Source: Sulfuricella sp. (GTDB lineage: Bacteria; Pseudomonadota; Gammaproteobacteria; Burkholderiales; Sulfuricellaceae). Taken from it: 64,000 bases of DNA. The notes below the pieces were generated by a model. That model was not told the DNA's origin. It made no database searches and saw only the letters and a list, made by a program, of their open reading frames with translations. Where the stretch lies: the NCBI GenBank assembly GCA_041651995.1, contig JBAZID010000012.1, positions 1 to 64,000 of the forward strand, in the 5' to 3' direction. Position numbers and translations under genes: made by a program. Position 1 is the first letter of the stretch, and every line of letters begins with the position of its first letter. Below are positions 1 through 8,475 of this stretch, one piece after another.

Positions 1-223
1 CAAAATCAGCGTCGCCCACCGGCAATTCGATGACGCAATGCAGGTGGTCGGGCAGGACGACCCAGCCGTGGATGGCGAATGGGTGGCGTTGCCGCACCGT
101 GCGTACCACATCGCGCAATGCACCGATGTGCTGGGTCAGCAGGTCGTTTCCCTGCCGCTGCAGCAGATTTACAGTGAAAAAATAGGTGCCGCCCGGGTGC
201 CAGGCGCGTCGATAATCAGGCAT
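1..223 (-). CDS. REP-associated tyrosine transposase (RAYT, Y1_Tnp), N-terminal part
   Basis: The reading frame runs leftwards from an ATG at 221-223 and is still open at the window edge, so only about 74 N-terminal residues are visible. They read MPDYRRAWHPGGTYFFTVNL and later HGWVVLPDHLHCVIELP. The RRAWHPGGTYFFTVNL start and the HxH metal-binding pair in DHLHCVIELP are hallmarks of Y1/IS200-like transposases of the RAYT group. RAYTs are known as single-copy domesticated transposases linked to REP palindromes, and an inverted repeat lies just upstream (252-294). The tyrosine nucleophile would lie beyond the edge. The family call is firm; whether the gene is intact cannot be seen. Confidence 0.85.
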   Translation of the reverse strand, partial: MPDYRRAWHPGGTYFFTVNLLQRQGNDLLTQHIGALRDVVRTVRQRHPFAIHGWVVLPDHLHCVIELPVGDADF

Positions 224-251
224 GGGGCGAGTATCGGGGGATTTTTCGTTC

Positions 252-294
252 GGCGCAATGCCCGTTGGTTATTGCGCCCTACGCGGGCTACGCG
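252..294. repeat. REP-like palindrome upstream of the RAYT gene
   Basis: GGCGCAAT (252-259) and ATTGCGCC (271-278) form an 8-bp stem with a 11-nt spacer, followed by CTACGCGGGCTACG. It starts about 30 bp upstream of the RAYT start codon, the usual place for a REP recognised by the neighbouring RAYT. Other copies in this window belong to different families. Confidence 0.6.
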
Positions 295-379
295 GTGATA
301 AGGGGAGGATGGGAGGGGTTAAGCGGTGAACGGCATCTCCGGGATTGTCCGGCCAGAGCATTCGTGCCAAGATGCCGCC

Positions 380-1018
380 ATGTTTTCCGGACCGTCCGCT
401 CCCCGTCATTACCGCTACGCCTTGCTGCTTCTGGTGCTGGCTGTTCTGGCCTGGTCCGGCTGGCAGCCGAAAGACCTGTTCACCTGGTTCCTCGAAGTGG
501 CGCCGGTGCTGATCGGCTTGCCGCTGCTGATCCTGACTTTTCGTCATTTTCCGCTCACCATGCTGGCTTACAGTCTGCTGGCGCTACATGCCGTGATCCT
601 GATGGTGGGCGGGCATTACACCTACGCCGAGATGCCGCTGTTCAGCTGGCTGCGCGATACCTTCGATCTTGCCCGCAATCACTATGATCGCGTGGGCCAT
701 ATCGCCCAGGGCTTCATTCCTGCCATCGTGGTGCGTGAAATCCTGCTGCGCCGTTCGCCGCTGCGAGCCGGCAAGTGGCTGTTTTTTCTGACCACCTGTG
801 TGTGCCTGTCGATCAGCGCCAGCTACGAGTTCATCGAGTGGTGGGTGGCGCTGGCTTCCGGCGACGAGGCGGTGGTCTTCCTCGCCACCCAGGGCGACGT
901 GTGGGATACCCAGTGGGACATGTTCCTGGCGCTGTGCGGGGCAATCGCCTCGCAGCTGCTGTTCGCGCGCCTGCATGACCGGCAACTGGAAAAATGCAGT
1001 CATTGCGAGGAGCCGTAG
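380..1018 (+). CDS. DUF2238 (YjdF-like) integral membrane protein
   Basis: A protein of about 212 residues with several hydrophobic helices (for example ALLLLVLAVLAWSG and APVLIGLPLLILTF). It carries the conserved polar block RNHYDRVGHIAQGF and, further on, SYEFIEWW and GDVWDTQWDM, which identify the DUF2238/YjdF family of inner-membrane proteins of unknown function. I start at the ATG at 380, directly before the first membrane segment; an ATG at 326 would add 18 residues with no membrane character. The last residues (CSHCEEP) and the stop codon lie inside a dispersed inverted repeat (999-1084), so the natural C-terminus seems to have been replaced by repeat sequence. Family call strong, function unknown. 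Confidence 0.85.
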   Translation: MFSGPSAPRHYRYALLLLVLAVLAWSGWQPKDLFTWFLEVAPVLIGLPLLILTFRHFPLTMLAYSLLALHAVILMVGGHYTYAEMPLFSWLRDTFDLARNHYDRVGHIAQGFIPAIVVREILLRRSPLRAGKWLFFLTTCVCLSISASYEFIEWWVALASGDEAVVFLATQGDVWDTQWDMFLALCGAIASQLLFARLHDRQLEKCSHCEEP

Positions 1019-1084
1019 GTGACGAAGCAATCCCATCCTCAAGCTTATTCCAAAACGAGATTGCTTCGCTATGCTCGCAATGAC
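999..1084. repeat. 86-bp dispersed inverted repeat
   Basis: Outer arms GTCATTGCGAG (999-1009) and CTCGCAATGAC (1074-1084) are perfect complements, and inner arms GAAGCAATC (1024-1032) and GATTGCTTC (1059-1067) also pair. The element starts inside the end of the DUF2238 gene. A diverged half-copy is at 4611-4644. Confidence 0.8.
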
Positions 1085-1098
1085 GGCGTTGCACAGCC

Positions 1099-2328
1099 AT
1101 GCTGAACGCCATCTGGATCGGGTTTTTTCTTCTTGCTTTCGCCATCGGGCTGGGCAAGTGGCTGCTGTTCGGTCAGGCCGATGTCTTTCCGCTGATGATG
1201 AAGGCGACCTTCGATTCGGCAAAAACCGGCTTCGAGATTGCGCTCGGACTGACCGGGGTGATGACCCTGTGGCTGGGGGTGATGAAAATCGGCGAGAAGG
1301 CCGGTTTCCTGGAATGGCTGACGCGGCTGCTGGCGCCCCTGTTCTGCCGCCTCATGCCGGACGTGCCGCCCAATCACCCGGCGCTCGGCGCCATCACCAT
1401 GAACATGGCGGCCAACATGCTGGGGCTGGACAATGCCGCCACGCCGATGGGCCTCAAGGCGATGCGCGAGCTGCAGACCCTCAACCCCACGCCCGACACC
1501 GCCAGCAATGCGCAGATCCTGTTCCTGGTGATCAACGCTTCCTCCGTCACCCTGCTGCCGGTGACCATTTTCACCTACCGCGCCCAGCTCGGCGCGGCCG
1601 ACCCCACCGACGTGTTCATCCCCATCCTGCTGGCGACCTATTGTTCCACCCTGGTGGGGCTGGTGTCGGTTGCGCTGATCCAGAAAATCAATCTTTTCGA
1701 CCGCGTGGTGCTGGGCTATCTGGGCGTCATCACGGCAGCTGTTGCCGGGCTGGTGGGGTACTTCGCGCAGCTGGACGCGGCCACCATGCAGGCGCAATCG
1801 GCGCTGCTCAGCAATTTCCTGCTGTTCTCGCTGCTGGTCTCCTTCCTGGCCGGGGCGGTGGTGAAGAAAGTGAATGCTTACGAGGCTTTCATCGAGGGGG
1901 CCAAGGAGGGCTTCCACATTGCCGTCGGCATCATTCCCTACCTTGTTGCGATGCTGGTGGCGATCGGCGTGTTCCGCGCCAGCGGCGGGCTGGAGGCGCT
2001 GATGGAAGGCGTGCGTTGGCTGGTTCAGGGGCTGGGCTGGGACACCCGTTTTGTGGACAGCCTGCCCACGGCATTGATGAAACCCCTGTCCGGCAGCGGC
2101 TCGCGCGCCATGATGATCGAAACCATGCGCACCCACGGCGCCGACTCCTTCGCCGGGCGCCTGGCTTCGATTATTCAGGGCAGCACCGAGACCACGTTCT
2201 ACGTGCTGGCGGTGTACTTCGGCGCAGTCGGCATCCAGCGCGTGCGCCATGCGGTAAGCTGCGGTCTGCTGGCAGATCTGGGCGGATTCGTCGCGGCGGT
2301 GGCGGCGGCGTATTTCTTTTTCGGCTGA
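1099..2328 (+). CDS. nucleoside-recognition (Gate) domain protein, SpmA-SpmB-like fusion
   Basis: A polytopic membrane protein of 409 residues. The first half, with LGAITMNMAANMLGLDNAAT, resembles spore maturation protein A. The second half, with AKEGFHIAVGIIPYLVAMLV, PTALMKPLSGSGSRAMM and IQGSTETTFYVLAVYFGAVG, resembles SpmB. Both halves belong to the Gate (nucleoside recognition) superfamily, and fused SpmAB proteins occur in many non-sporulating proteobacteria; the substrate is not known. The gene begins 14 bp after the inverted repeat at 999-1084 and has no clear Shine-Dalgarno sequence. It seems monocistronic, since a minisatellite follows. Confidence 0.85.
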   Translation: MLNAIWIGFFLLAFAIGLGKWLLFGQADVFPLMMKATFDSAKTGFEIALGLTGVMTLWLGVMKIGEKAGFLEWLTRLLAPLFCRLMPDVPPNHPALGAITMNMAANMLGLDNAATPMGLKAMRELQTLNPTPDTASNAQILFLVINASSVTLLPVTIFTYRAQLGAADPTDVFIPILLATYCSTLVGLVSVALIQKINLFDRVVLGYLGVITAAVAGLVGYFAQLDAATMQAQSALLSNFLLFSLLVSFLAGAVVKKVNAYEAFIEGAKEGFHIAVGIIPYLVAMLVAIGVFRASGGLEALMEGVRWLVQGLGWDTRFVDSLPTALMKPLSGSGSRAMMIETMRTHGADSFAGRLASIIQGSTETTFYVLAVYFGAVGIQRVRHAVSCGLLADLGGFVAAVAAAYFFFG

Positions 2329-2356
2329 ATAAACCTAAAAACCTCAGTTCGATAAC

Positions 2357-2464
2357 CACGGAGAACACGGAGAACACGGAGAACACGGAGAACACGGAGA
2401 ACACGGAGAACACGGAGAACACGGAGAACACGGAGAACACGGAGAACACGGAGAACACGGAGAA
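2357..2464. repeat. Minisatellite, 12 copies of a 9-bp unit
   Basis: Twelve uninterrupted head-to-tail copies of CACGGAGAA fill this stretch. Being 9 bp long, the unit would read as Glu-Asn-Thr repeats in one frame, but no convincing gene uses it. It follows the SpmAB-like stop codon by 28 bp. Confidence 0.95.
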
Positions 2465-2577
2465 GCGGGGTAGGCAGGGATGGGCGACTTGTCGCCCAAC
2501 TCGCAAAGGCAGTTTGCGGTCATTTATGGCCTCACCCATCGGGTGAATGCCAAACATCATGCAATCTATGGTTTTTA

Positions 2578-2608
2578 CTCCGTGTTCTCCGTGAACTCCG
2601 TGGTTAAC
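2578..2608. repeat. Inverted counterpart of the 9-bp minisatellite
   Basis: On the minus strand this reads GTTAACCACGGAG, then TTCACGGAG and AACACGGAG, so it matches the left array (GATAACCACGGAGAACACGG) in reverse. The two flank about 110 bp (2465-2577) in which I see no gene. Confidence 0.7.
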
Positions 2609-2659
2609 TGCTTTTTATAGGATAAACCTGTAAAACACATACACGCCCCGCATGGGGGC

Positions 2660-4291
2660 TTACAGGCGAAAACGCCCTACCGATTCCAGCAACTTCCCGG
2701 CCAGGCCCTGCATCTGGTGAAATTCTGCCGCGGCTTCCGCAATGGCAAAATTATTGCTCGTGGCGGTTTGCGAGATTTTTTCCATGCGCAGGGAGATTTC
2801 CTCGCTGGTGGATTTTTCGGCTTCCATGGCTTGTGCAATTTGCTGGATCATGAGCAGCACGGCGTTCACGCTGCGATCGATACGAGCCAGGGATTCACCC
2901 GACTGGTTGGCGAGTGCAACACTTTCCACAACCTGTTTTTCCCCTGATTCCATGGCGGCCACGGCTTGGCTGGTGCCATTCTGGATGGCGGAGATAATGG
3001 TCGAGATTTCCGTTGTTGCGCCAGCGGTCCGTTCCGCCAGCTTTCTGACCTCATCCGCCACCACGGCGAAGCCACGGCCTTGCTCTCCGGCGCGTGCCGC
3101 CTCGATGGCGGCGTTCAGCGCCAGCAGGTTGGTCTGTTCGGCGATGCCGCGAATGACCTGAAGAATCTTGCCGATTTCTCCGGACTGCAAGCCCAGCTCC
3201 TCGATGGTCTTGGCCGATTCGACGATGGTTCTGGCTACCAAATTGATGCCGGCCACGGAATTGCCGACGATGCGTTGCCCCTCGTTCGAAACCTGGCTGG
3301 CTTCCTCGGCGCTCGAAACGGCTTCTCCCGCCTTGCTTGCAACATCCTTGACGATCTCGTTCAGCTGGCCGATGGATTTCGCTGCGATGGCGGCCTGATC
3401 CGTCTGGGTCTGGGAAGAGGCGCTGACGCGGTCGGTCATGCCGGTGACGGCAACGCATGCCTTGTTGACTTGATCGGCGGACAGCCGTGTCTGGCTGATC
3501 AGGCTGGACAATTCTTCCGCCATTTTGTTGAACGACCCGGCAACGATTCCCAGTTCATCTTCATTGGCCAGGTGCACCCGGGTTGACAGTTCGCCATCGG
3601 CCAGGCGGCTGGTGGCGTGCTGTAGCTGGCTGACATTTTTGCCGATGGAGCGCGCAATGAATATGCCGAACAGGCCGATCAGCAGAACTCCGGCAGCGAT
3701 AGCGCCGATGGTGGCGATCAATACGGTTTGCGATAGCTGGCTGACGCGCTCGTAAGTCGTTCTGGCTTGTACCACCTGATACTCGATCAGGGTGTCGATT
3801 GCAGCAGATGCCTTGGCATAGGCGGGGGTCAGCACTTCCGTGCGCAACTTGTCGGCTTCTTCGTGGCGCTGGGCCTGGAGGATGTCCACCATAGGCAATA
3901 CCCCGTTCTTGCCGAAATTCAGGCGTGCAGCGATGAAGGCATCGAAGAGCCTCCGTTCTTCAGGCTGAATCTGCTTGCTGGAATATTCATTGATCAGATT
4001 GTCGGTTTTAAAAATATGTGTAGTCACCTTGTCGGTATAGGCCATGACCTCGAAAGCATCGCTTTCCAGCCTGGCACCGATCAGTTCCATGCGGATCTGC
4101 ATCTGTTGATTGCGGATTTCGTTGAGCTGGTTGATCGCCAGCAAGTGATCTTCGTAGACGCGCTGCAAAGCATTCTTGGAATGATAAAGCGCAAATAATT
4201 CGCCGCTTCCGACGCTGACCAATACCAGGCAGGTCAAAGCCACAAGCAGATAGAGTTTGGTGCGAATTTTTGTTTTTTTCATGATGATCAT
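2660..4291 (-). CDS. Methyl-accepting chemotaxis protein
   Basis: A transmembrane chemoreceptor of 543 residues. Order: short cytoplasmic tail, TM1 (about 12-32), helical periplasmic sensor of the four-helix-bundle type (about 40-188), TM2 (about 190-212), HAMP (about 213-266), then a long coiled-coil signalling domain. The hairpin tip that binds CheA and CheW or CheV is clear ([20 protein letters not shown], around residues 385-405). There is no C-terminal NWETF-type pentapeptide for tethering CheR or CheB. The start at 4291 follows AAGGGG with 6-nt spacing. It stands alone, about 25 kb from the che operon, and would feed that kinase. Ligand unknown. Confidence 0.93.
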   Translation of the reverse strand: MIIMKKTKIRTKLYLLVALTCLVLVSVGSGELFALYHSKNALQRVYEDHLLAINQLNEIRNQQMQIRMELIGARLESDAFEVMAYTDKVTTHIFKTDNLINEYSSKQIQPEERRLFDAFIAARLNFGKNGVLPMVDILQAQRHEEADKLRTEVLTPAYAKASAAIDTLIEYQVVQARTTYERVSQLSQTVLIATIGAIAAGVLLIGLFGIFIARSIGKNVSQLQHATSRLADGELSTRVHLANEDELGIVAGSFNKMAEELSSLISQTRLSADQVNKACVAVTGMTDRVSASSQTQTDQAAIAAKSIGQLNEIVKDVASKAGEAVSSAEEASQVSNEGQRIVGNSVAGINLVARTIVESAKTIEELGLQSGEIGKILQVIRGIAEQTNLLALNAAIEAARAGEQGRGFAVVADEVRKLAERTAGATTEISTIISAIQNGTSQAVAAMESGEKQVVESVALANQSGESLARIDRSVNAVLLMIQQIAQAMEAEKSTSEEISLRMEKISQTATSNNFAIAEAAAEFHQMQGLAGKLLESVGRFRL

Positions 4292-4424
4292 ACGAATCCC
4301 CTTCGTCCTGCATGGTGAGTGGCCCGGCGTCCGGTTATTTTTCTAAATGGCCGTGACCTTTAAACAGGATATTCCAAATGGGGGAGGCAGTGAATATTTT
4401 GTCAGCCACTGCATTGAAATTATC

Positions 4425-4548
4425 TTGAACCCAAATAATCCATTAAATTGTAGGTCGGGCTTCAGCCCGAAATTTCGGGCTGAAGCCCGACCTACAAGCT
4501 GTTGATTTCCTTCATCTCAAATCTCAAACGGATAATCTGGGTTGAACC
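4425..4548. repeat. MITE-like element with a 50-bp perfect palindrome
   Basis: The centre (4448-4497) is a perfect 25+25 palindrome beginning TTGTAGGTCGGGC. The ends are imperfect inverted repeats: TTGAACCCAAATAATCC on the left and GGATAATCTGGGTTGAACC on the right. Partial copies occur at 53942-54011 and 54852-54905. The rest of this 376-bp gene-free gap (4292-4667) shows only the half-repeat at 4611-4644 and the unresolved promoter region of the chemoreceptor. Confidence 0.85.
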
Positions 4549-4610
4549 GCAAAGGATCTCAAGGTGCCAAAAGCAGGCGCTTCCAGGCGAAATGTTGGGG
4601 TATGAAAAAC

Positions 4611-4644
4611 AAGATTGCTTCACTGCACTGCACTCGCAAAGACC
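4611..4644. repeat. Diverged half-copy of the 999-1084 repeat
   Basis: AAGATTGCTTCACTGC followed by ACTCGCAAAGACCG resembles the right half of the repeat at 1058-1085 (GAGATTGCTTCGCTATG, then CTCGCAATGACG). The left half is missing. Confidence 0.5.
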
Positions 4645-4667
4645 GTGCTCACTTGTTCAGGCTATCC

Positions 4668-7100
4668 CTAAAACAGCTTGGTTTGCGGCTGTTTCTCGGC
4701 CTGCTCCAGGAAAAGCATGAATTCTTCGGCTGACAGCGCCGGTTTGCACAGGAATCCCTGAAATTCGTCACAGCCAGCGGTTGCCAGGAAGTGGCGCTGT
4801 GCTTCGGTTTCAACCCCTTCGGCAATGACGCGCAGCTTGAGGGCCTGGGACAGGTTGATGATGGCCATTACGATCGCGGTGTCGCTGTCATTGACGGGCA
4901 GCTCCGAGATGAAAGAGCGGTCGATTTTCAGTTTGCAGATCGGGAAGCGTTTCAGGTAGCTGAGGCTGGAATAGCCCGTGCCAAAGTCGTCAATCGATAG
5001 CCTTACGCCGAGTTCGGCCAGCGCATCAAGACGCGCCAGCGTTTCATCCACATCGCGCAGCAGGATGGATTCGGTCAATTCCAGCTCCAGCATTGCGGGC
5101 GGCAGGTCAAAGACACGCAGCGTTTCGGCCACGCCTTCTACGAAGTTGGCCTGCTGGAACTGCAGGGCAGAGACATTCACTGCCATGGTCAGCGCCCAGC
5201 CTTGCGCCTGCCATTCCGCGCACTGCCGGATGGCTTCGGTGAGCACCCAGTTGCCAATGGCCACGATGACGCCGGTTTCCTCGGCCACCGGAATGAAGCT
5301 CGCGGGGGGGGTGTTGCCCAGTTCCTCGTCATGCCAGCGGATCAGCGCTTCCGCGCCAAAGATGTCGCCGCTGGCGAGATCCACCTGGGGCTGAAAATGC
5401 AGGCGGAACTGCTTGTTTTCCAGGGCCAGACGCATGGCGTGATCAAGCTTTATGCGCGACAGCAGGCCGATATTCATTTGCCGCTGGTAGAAGCGGAAAG
5501 CCGAGCGTCCGCGTTCCTTGACGTGGTGCATCGCACTGTTGGCATTCTTGATCAGGTCGTCCATGGTGACGCCGTCTTCCGGGTAAAGCGCGATGCCGAT
5601 GCTGCCGGTCACGGTGAAGCTCATGCCGTCCAGGGTGAAGGGCCGGGACAGGGCTTCGAGGGTGCGCCGTGCGGTGATTTCAGTGCCATGCGCATCCATC
5701 TGGTTGAGAAGGATGACAAATTCGTCTCCACCCAGGCGCGCGGGCGTGTCGATATGGCGCAGGCAGTTTTTGAGCCGTTCCGCCACTTCGATCAGCACCC
5801 GGTCGCCGAACAGGTGGCCGAGGGAGTCGTTGATATGCTTGAAATGATCCAGGTCGAGGAATAGAACCGCGCAGGAACAGCCATTGCGGTCGGCAAAGTT
5901 CAGCGCCTGCTCCAGGCGTTCGGCCAGCAGCAGCCGGTTGGGCAGGCCGGTGAGCGCATCGTTGTAGGCCAGCTCCTCGATGCGCTTCCTGGCCGCATGG
6001 GTTTCGCTCAGGTCCTTGAAAAAACCGATGTAATGAACGGGCGCGCCTTGCTCGTCCAGAACGCGCACCATCGAGGCAAGACACAGATAGGGTTTGCCGT
6101 TCTTGCGCCGGTTCCATACTTCGCCCTCCCACAGGCCGTCGCGCACCAGCTGTTCCATGAACTCCTCGATGAAAGCGCCATCGTTGAACTCGGAGAAAAA
6201 TGCGCGTGAAGGCTGCTCCAGCAGCTCTGTCTGGGTATAGCCGGTCAGGCGTTCGCAACTGGGGTTGACCGCGATGACCCGGTGCTCCGCATCCGTGACG
6301 AAAATGGCGTCCATGCTGGATTCAAAGACTTTTGACGCGAGTTGCAGGCGCGCCTCGTCGGCCAGCCTCTGGGTAATGTCGCGGTAGGAAAACACCCGTC
6401 CGATCGGTCTGCCGCGAGCGTATTGCGGCAGGGTGGCACGTTCCAGCACGTGGCCCGTGCGCAGTACCAGCACGTCGCTTGCTTCCAGCAGCGGGGCGCG
6501 GGAGATGGCGCCGAGGCGATCGGCATAGTGCTCGGTATCCAGCACGCACTGATACATCCAGGCATGTATCGCGGAATCGTTGCGCTGGGTGAGCAATTCA
6601 TGCGGCAGATTCCACATTTCGGCGAAGCGCTGGTTATAGCCGCGGATGCCGCCTTCCAGATCGGTCACCATGATCCCGTCCGCGGTGGATTCCAGCGTGG
6701 CGCGGAGTTCGGCGAGGAGCTTTTCCAGCTCGTTCTCCACCTGCTGCTGTGCGCTCAGGTCACGTGCGGCCACGACATAGACCGAGGCATCCTGGCTGGT
6801 TTTGATCAGTGAAACACGCCGCTCAACCTGAACTGTCGCGCCATCCACGCGGCGCAGCAGGGTTTCGGAAAAAATCTGGTCGGAGAGCCCCGCCGCCACG
6901 TCTTCCCAGAAAAACATGTCTTGCGGCGAGGCGGAGAGGTCGATTACCGGTTTGCCGATGAATGTGCCCGGCTCCGCGCCGAGCAGGATTTCCGCGGCGC
7001 GGTTCACGGCCAGGATACGCAGCTCGATCGGGTCTACCAGCCACACCGCTTCGAGCATGCCCTCGATCAGGGGCTGCCAGTTGGTAGTGAACGGTTTCAC
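4668..7100 (-). CDS. PAS-PAS-PAS-GGDEF-EAL c-di-GMP cyclase/phosphodiesterase
   Basis: A soluble signalling protein of 810 residues: three PAS-type sensor modules (about 8-120, 130-245, 255-370), a GGDEF cyclase domain with intact GGDEF at 457-461, and an EAL phosphodiesterase domain with EAL at 584-586 and the DDFGTG metal site at 704-709. An RxxD inhibitory site (RHID) sits five residues before GGDEF, so product inhibition is expected. Both catalytic signatures look active. I start at the GTG at 7098-7100, which overlaps the stop of the upstream HD-GYP gene as GTGA and follows GGGGA. A longer frame exists from 7151, but it lies within the upstream gene. No membrane segments, so probably cytoplasmic. 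Confidence 0.92.
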   Translation of the reverse strand: MKPFTTNWQPLIEGMLEAVWLVDPIELRILAVNRAAEILLGAEPGTFIGKPVIDLSASPQDMFFWEDVAAGLSDQIFSETLLRRVDGATVQVERRVSLIKTSQDASVYVVAARDLSAQQQVENELEKLLAELRATLESTADGIMVTDLEGGIRGYNQRFAEMWNLPHELLTQRNDSAIHAWMYQCVLDTEHYADRLGAISRAPLLEASDVLVLRTGHVLERATLPQYARGRPIGRVFSYRDITQRLADEARLQLASKVFESSMDAIFVTDAEHRVIAVNPSCERLTGYTQTELLEQPSRAFFSEFNDGAFIEEFMEQLVRDGLWEGEVWNRRKNGKPYLCLASMVRVLDEQGAPVHYIGFFKDLSETHAARKRIEELAYNDALTGLPNRLLLAERLEQALNFADRNGCSCAVLFLDLDHFKHINDSLGHLFGDRVLIEVAERLKNCLRHIDTPARLGGDEFVILLNQMDAHGTEITARRTLEALSRPFTLDGMSFTVTGSIGIALYPEDGVTMDDLIKNANSAMHHVKERGRSAFRFYQRQMNIGLLSRIKLDHAMRLALENKQFRLHFQPQVDLASGDIFGAEALIRWHDEELGNTPPASFIPVAEETGVIVAIGNWVLTEAIRQCAEWQAQGWALTMAVNVSALQFQQANFVEGVAETLRVFDLPPAMLELELTESILLRDVDETLARLDALAELGVRLSIDDFGTGYSSLSYLKRFPICKLKIDRSFISELPVNDSDTAIVMAIINLSQALKLRVIAEGVETEAQRHFLATAGCDEFQGFLCKPALSAEEFMLFLEQAEKQPQTKLF

Positions 7101-8374
7101 GCGTTTTCCCCGGGCGTGGAGATTTCCCGCGCCCGCTCGAAGTAGTAGCAAATGCGCTTGCGCGGTGAAAGATAGTCAAAAGTGCTTTTGGGCAATTGCA
7201 GCGGTTTGAGGCTGCGGCGTATGCCGAGATCGGGTTCGTCTTCCAGATCGATGATCAGGGCCTCGTCCCTGGGAATGCCCGCATCATGAATGACGATGCG
7301 CGGCTTGAGCGGGCGGCTGGAATTGACGGAAACCACCATGGCAAAGCGATCGTCGCTGAGCTGCACTACCGACCCTGGCGGGTACACGCCCATCATGTGC
7401 ACGAACTGCGACAGGGTGGATGCGTGAAACTGGGACTTTTTCAGGGAAAAAATCATGGCCAGCGCTTCATGAGGCGTGATCGCCAGCGCTGGGTTGCCCG
7501 GATTGCAAAGATTGTCATACAGATTGACGAGTGCGACGATACGGCTGGGCTGCGACATCTGCTTGCCGGTGATGTGCTGCGGGTATCCCTTGCCATCGGC
7601 GAGTTCATGATGCTGCCCGATTACCAGCAGGGCGCCTTTGGAGATGCCCATTTTCTGACCCAGAGTGACGCCGTGGGCGACGTGCTCCCGGTAGATTTCA
7701 CGCTCTGGCGAAGTGAATTTCTCGTCGTTCCAGCGCAGGCGGTCAGGCAGCTCGATTTTGCCCAGATCGTGCAGCAGCGCGCCCATGCCCACGTCCACCA
7801 GATCCTGCCCGGTCAGGCCGCAGGTTTTGCCGAGCAGCAGTGAAATGATGGTCACATTGAGCGAGTGCAGCGAGTTTTTCTCCCCGGCGTTTTCTGACAG
7901 GAGGCGAATGCAGGCTTCATGCTCGCCCATGATTTCGTCAAGAAACCCCTTGATCAGATTTTCCGACTGTTCGCGCGATGCGCCGGGACGCGAATGCGCG
8001 GTTTCGATGACTTTTCTGTAGCTGCGGCTGGCGCTTGCATATTTGTGTTCGCAGGCATGCAGGCTGGCCCACTGGCTTGAAAGCAGGTCGCGGCGCTGGC
8101 GTCTGGCTGCCATTTCCGCCGTTTCTTCCGCGGCTGGGATGGAAGCCGGGGTATTTGCCGGATCAAGGGCTTGCACCGCCTCGGCGTCGCTCTTGTCCGG
8201 AGAATAACGCACTTGCCCCAGACCCAGGGAACGAACCATATCGATCTGTTCCTGGGTGCGGAGGGTGAAGCTGCTCATGGGGAAAGGGTGATCCATCCAT
8301 CCCGTGTCGAGGTGAATGTGCAACCCGATACGTAACTGTGAAATGTCGATAAATTGGGTCTGGCTGTCGCTCAT
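7097..8374 (-). CDS. HD-GYP domain c-di-GMP phosphodiesterase with DUF3391
   Basis: A protein of 425 residues. The N-terminus (ISQLRIGLHIHLDTGWMDHP, 11-30) is the DUF3391 module often found before HD-GYP. The HD pair is at 202-203 (LLHDLGKIELP), HH at 255-256 and the GYP motif at 263-265 (DGKGYP), as in active enzymes that hydrolyse c-di-GMP to pGpG or GMP. A C-terminal extension of about 80 residues follows. It is the first gene of a two-gene operon and shares 4 bp with the GGDEF-EAL gene, so synthesis and breakdown of the messenger are translationally coupled. Confidence 0.93.
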   Translation of the reverse strand: MSDSQTQFIDISQLRIGLHIHLDTGWMDHPFPMSSFTLRTQEQIDMVRSLGLGQVRYSPDKSDAEAVQALDPANTPASIPAAEETAEMAARRQRRDLLSSQWASLHACEHKYASASRSYRKVIETAHSRPGASREQSENLIKGFLDEIMGEHEACIRLLSENAGEKNSLHSLNVTIISLLLGKTCGLTGQDLVDVGMGALLHDLGKIELPDRLRWNDEKFTSPEREIYREHVAHGVTLGQKMGISKGALLVIGQHHELADGKGYPQHITGKQMSQPSRIVALVNLYDNLCNPGNPALAITPHEALAMIFSLKKSQFHASTLSQFVHMMGVYPPGSVVQLSDDRFAMVVSVNSSRPLKPRIVIHDAGIPRDEALIIDLEDEPDLGIRRSLKPLQLPKSTFDYLSPRKRICYYFERAREISTPGENA

Positions 8375-8475
8375 ATGATTCTGTGTGAGTGGTTTTCTGG
8401 ATTTATATCACGGACTGCCAGATCCGTTTATTAATTTTCGTCGTGTTTCCTTATGCCATGCGGGTCTCGTGGGGT

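Noticed and set aside
1069..2250. Long minus-strand open frame opposite the SpmAB-like gene
   Set aside because: It is rich in His, Gln and Arg and matches no fold; it is the antisense shadow of a GC-rich membrane protein gene.
2357..2464. Possible CRISPR array or coding Glu-Asn-Thr repeat
   Set aside because: The unit is 9 bp with no spacers, and no gene around it gives a plausible protein.
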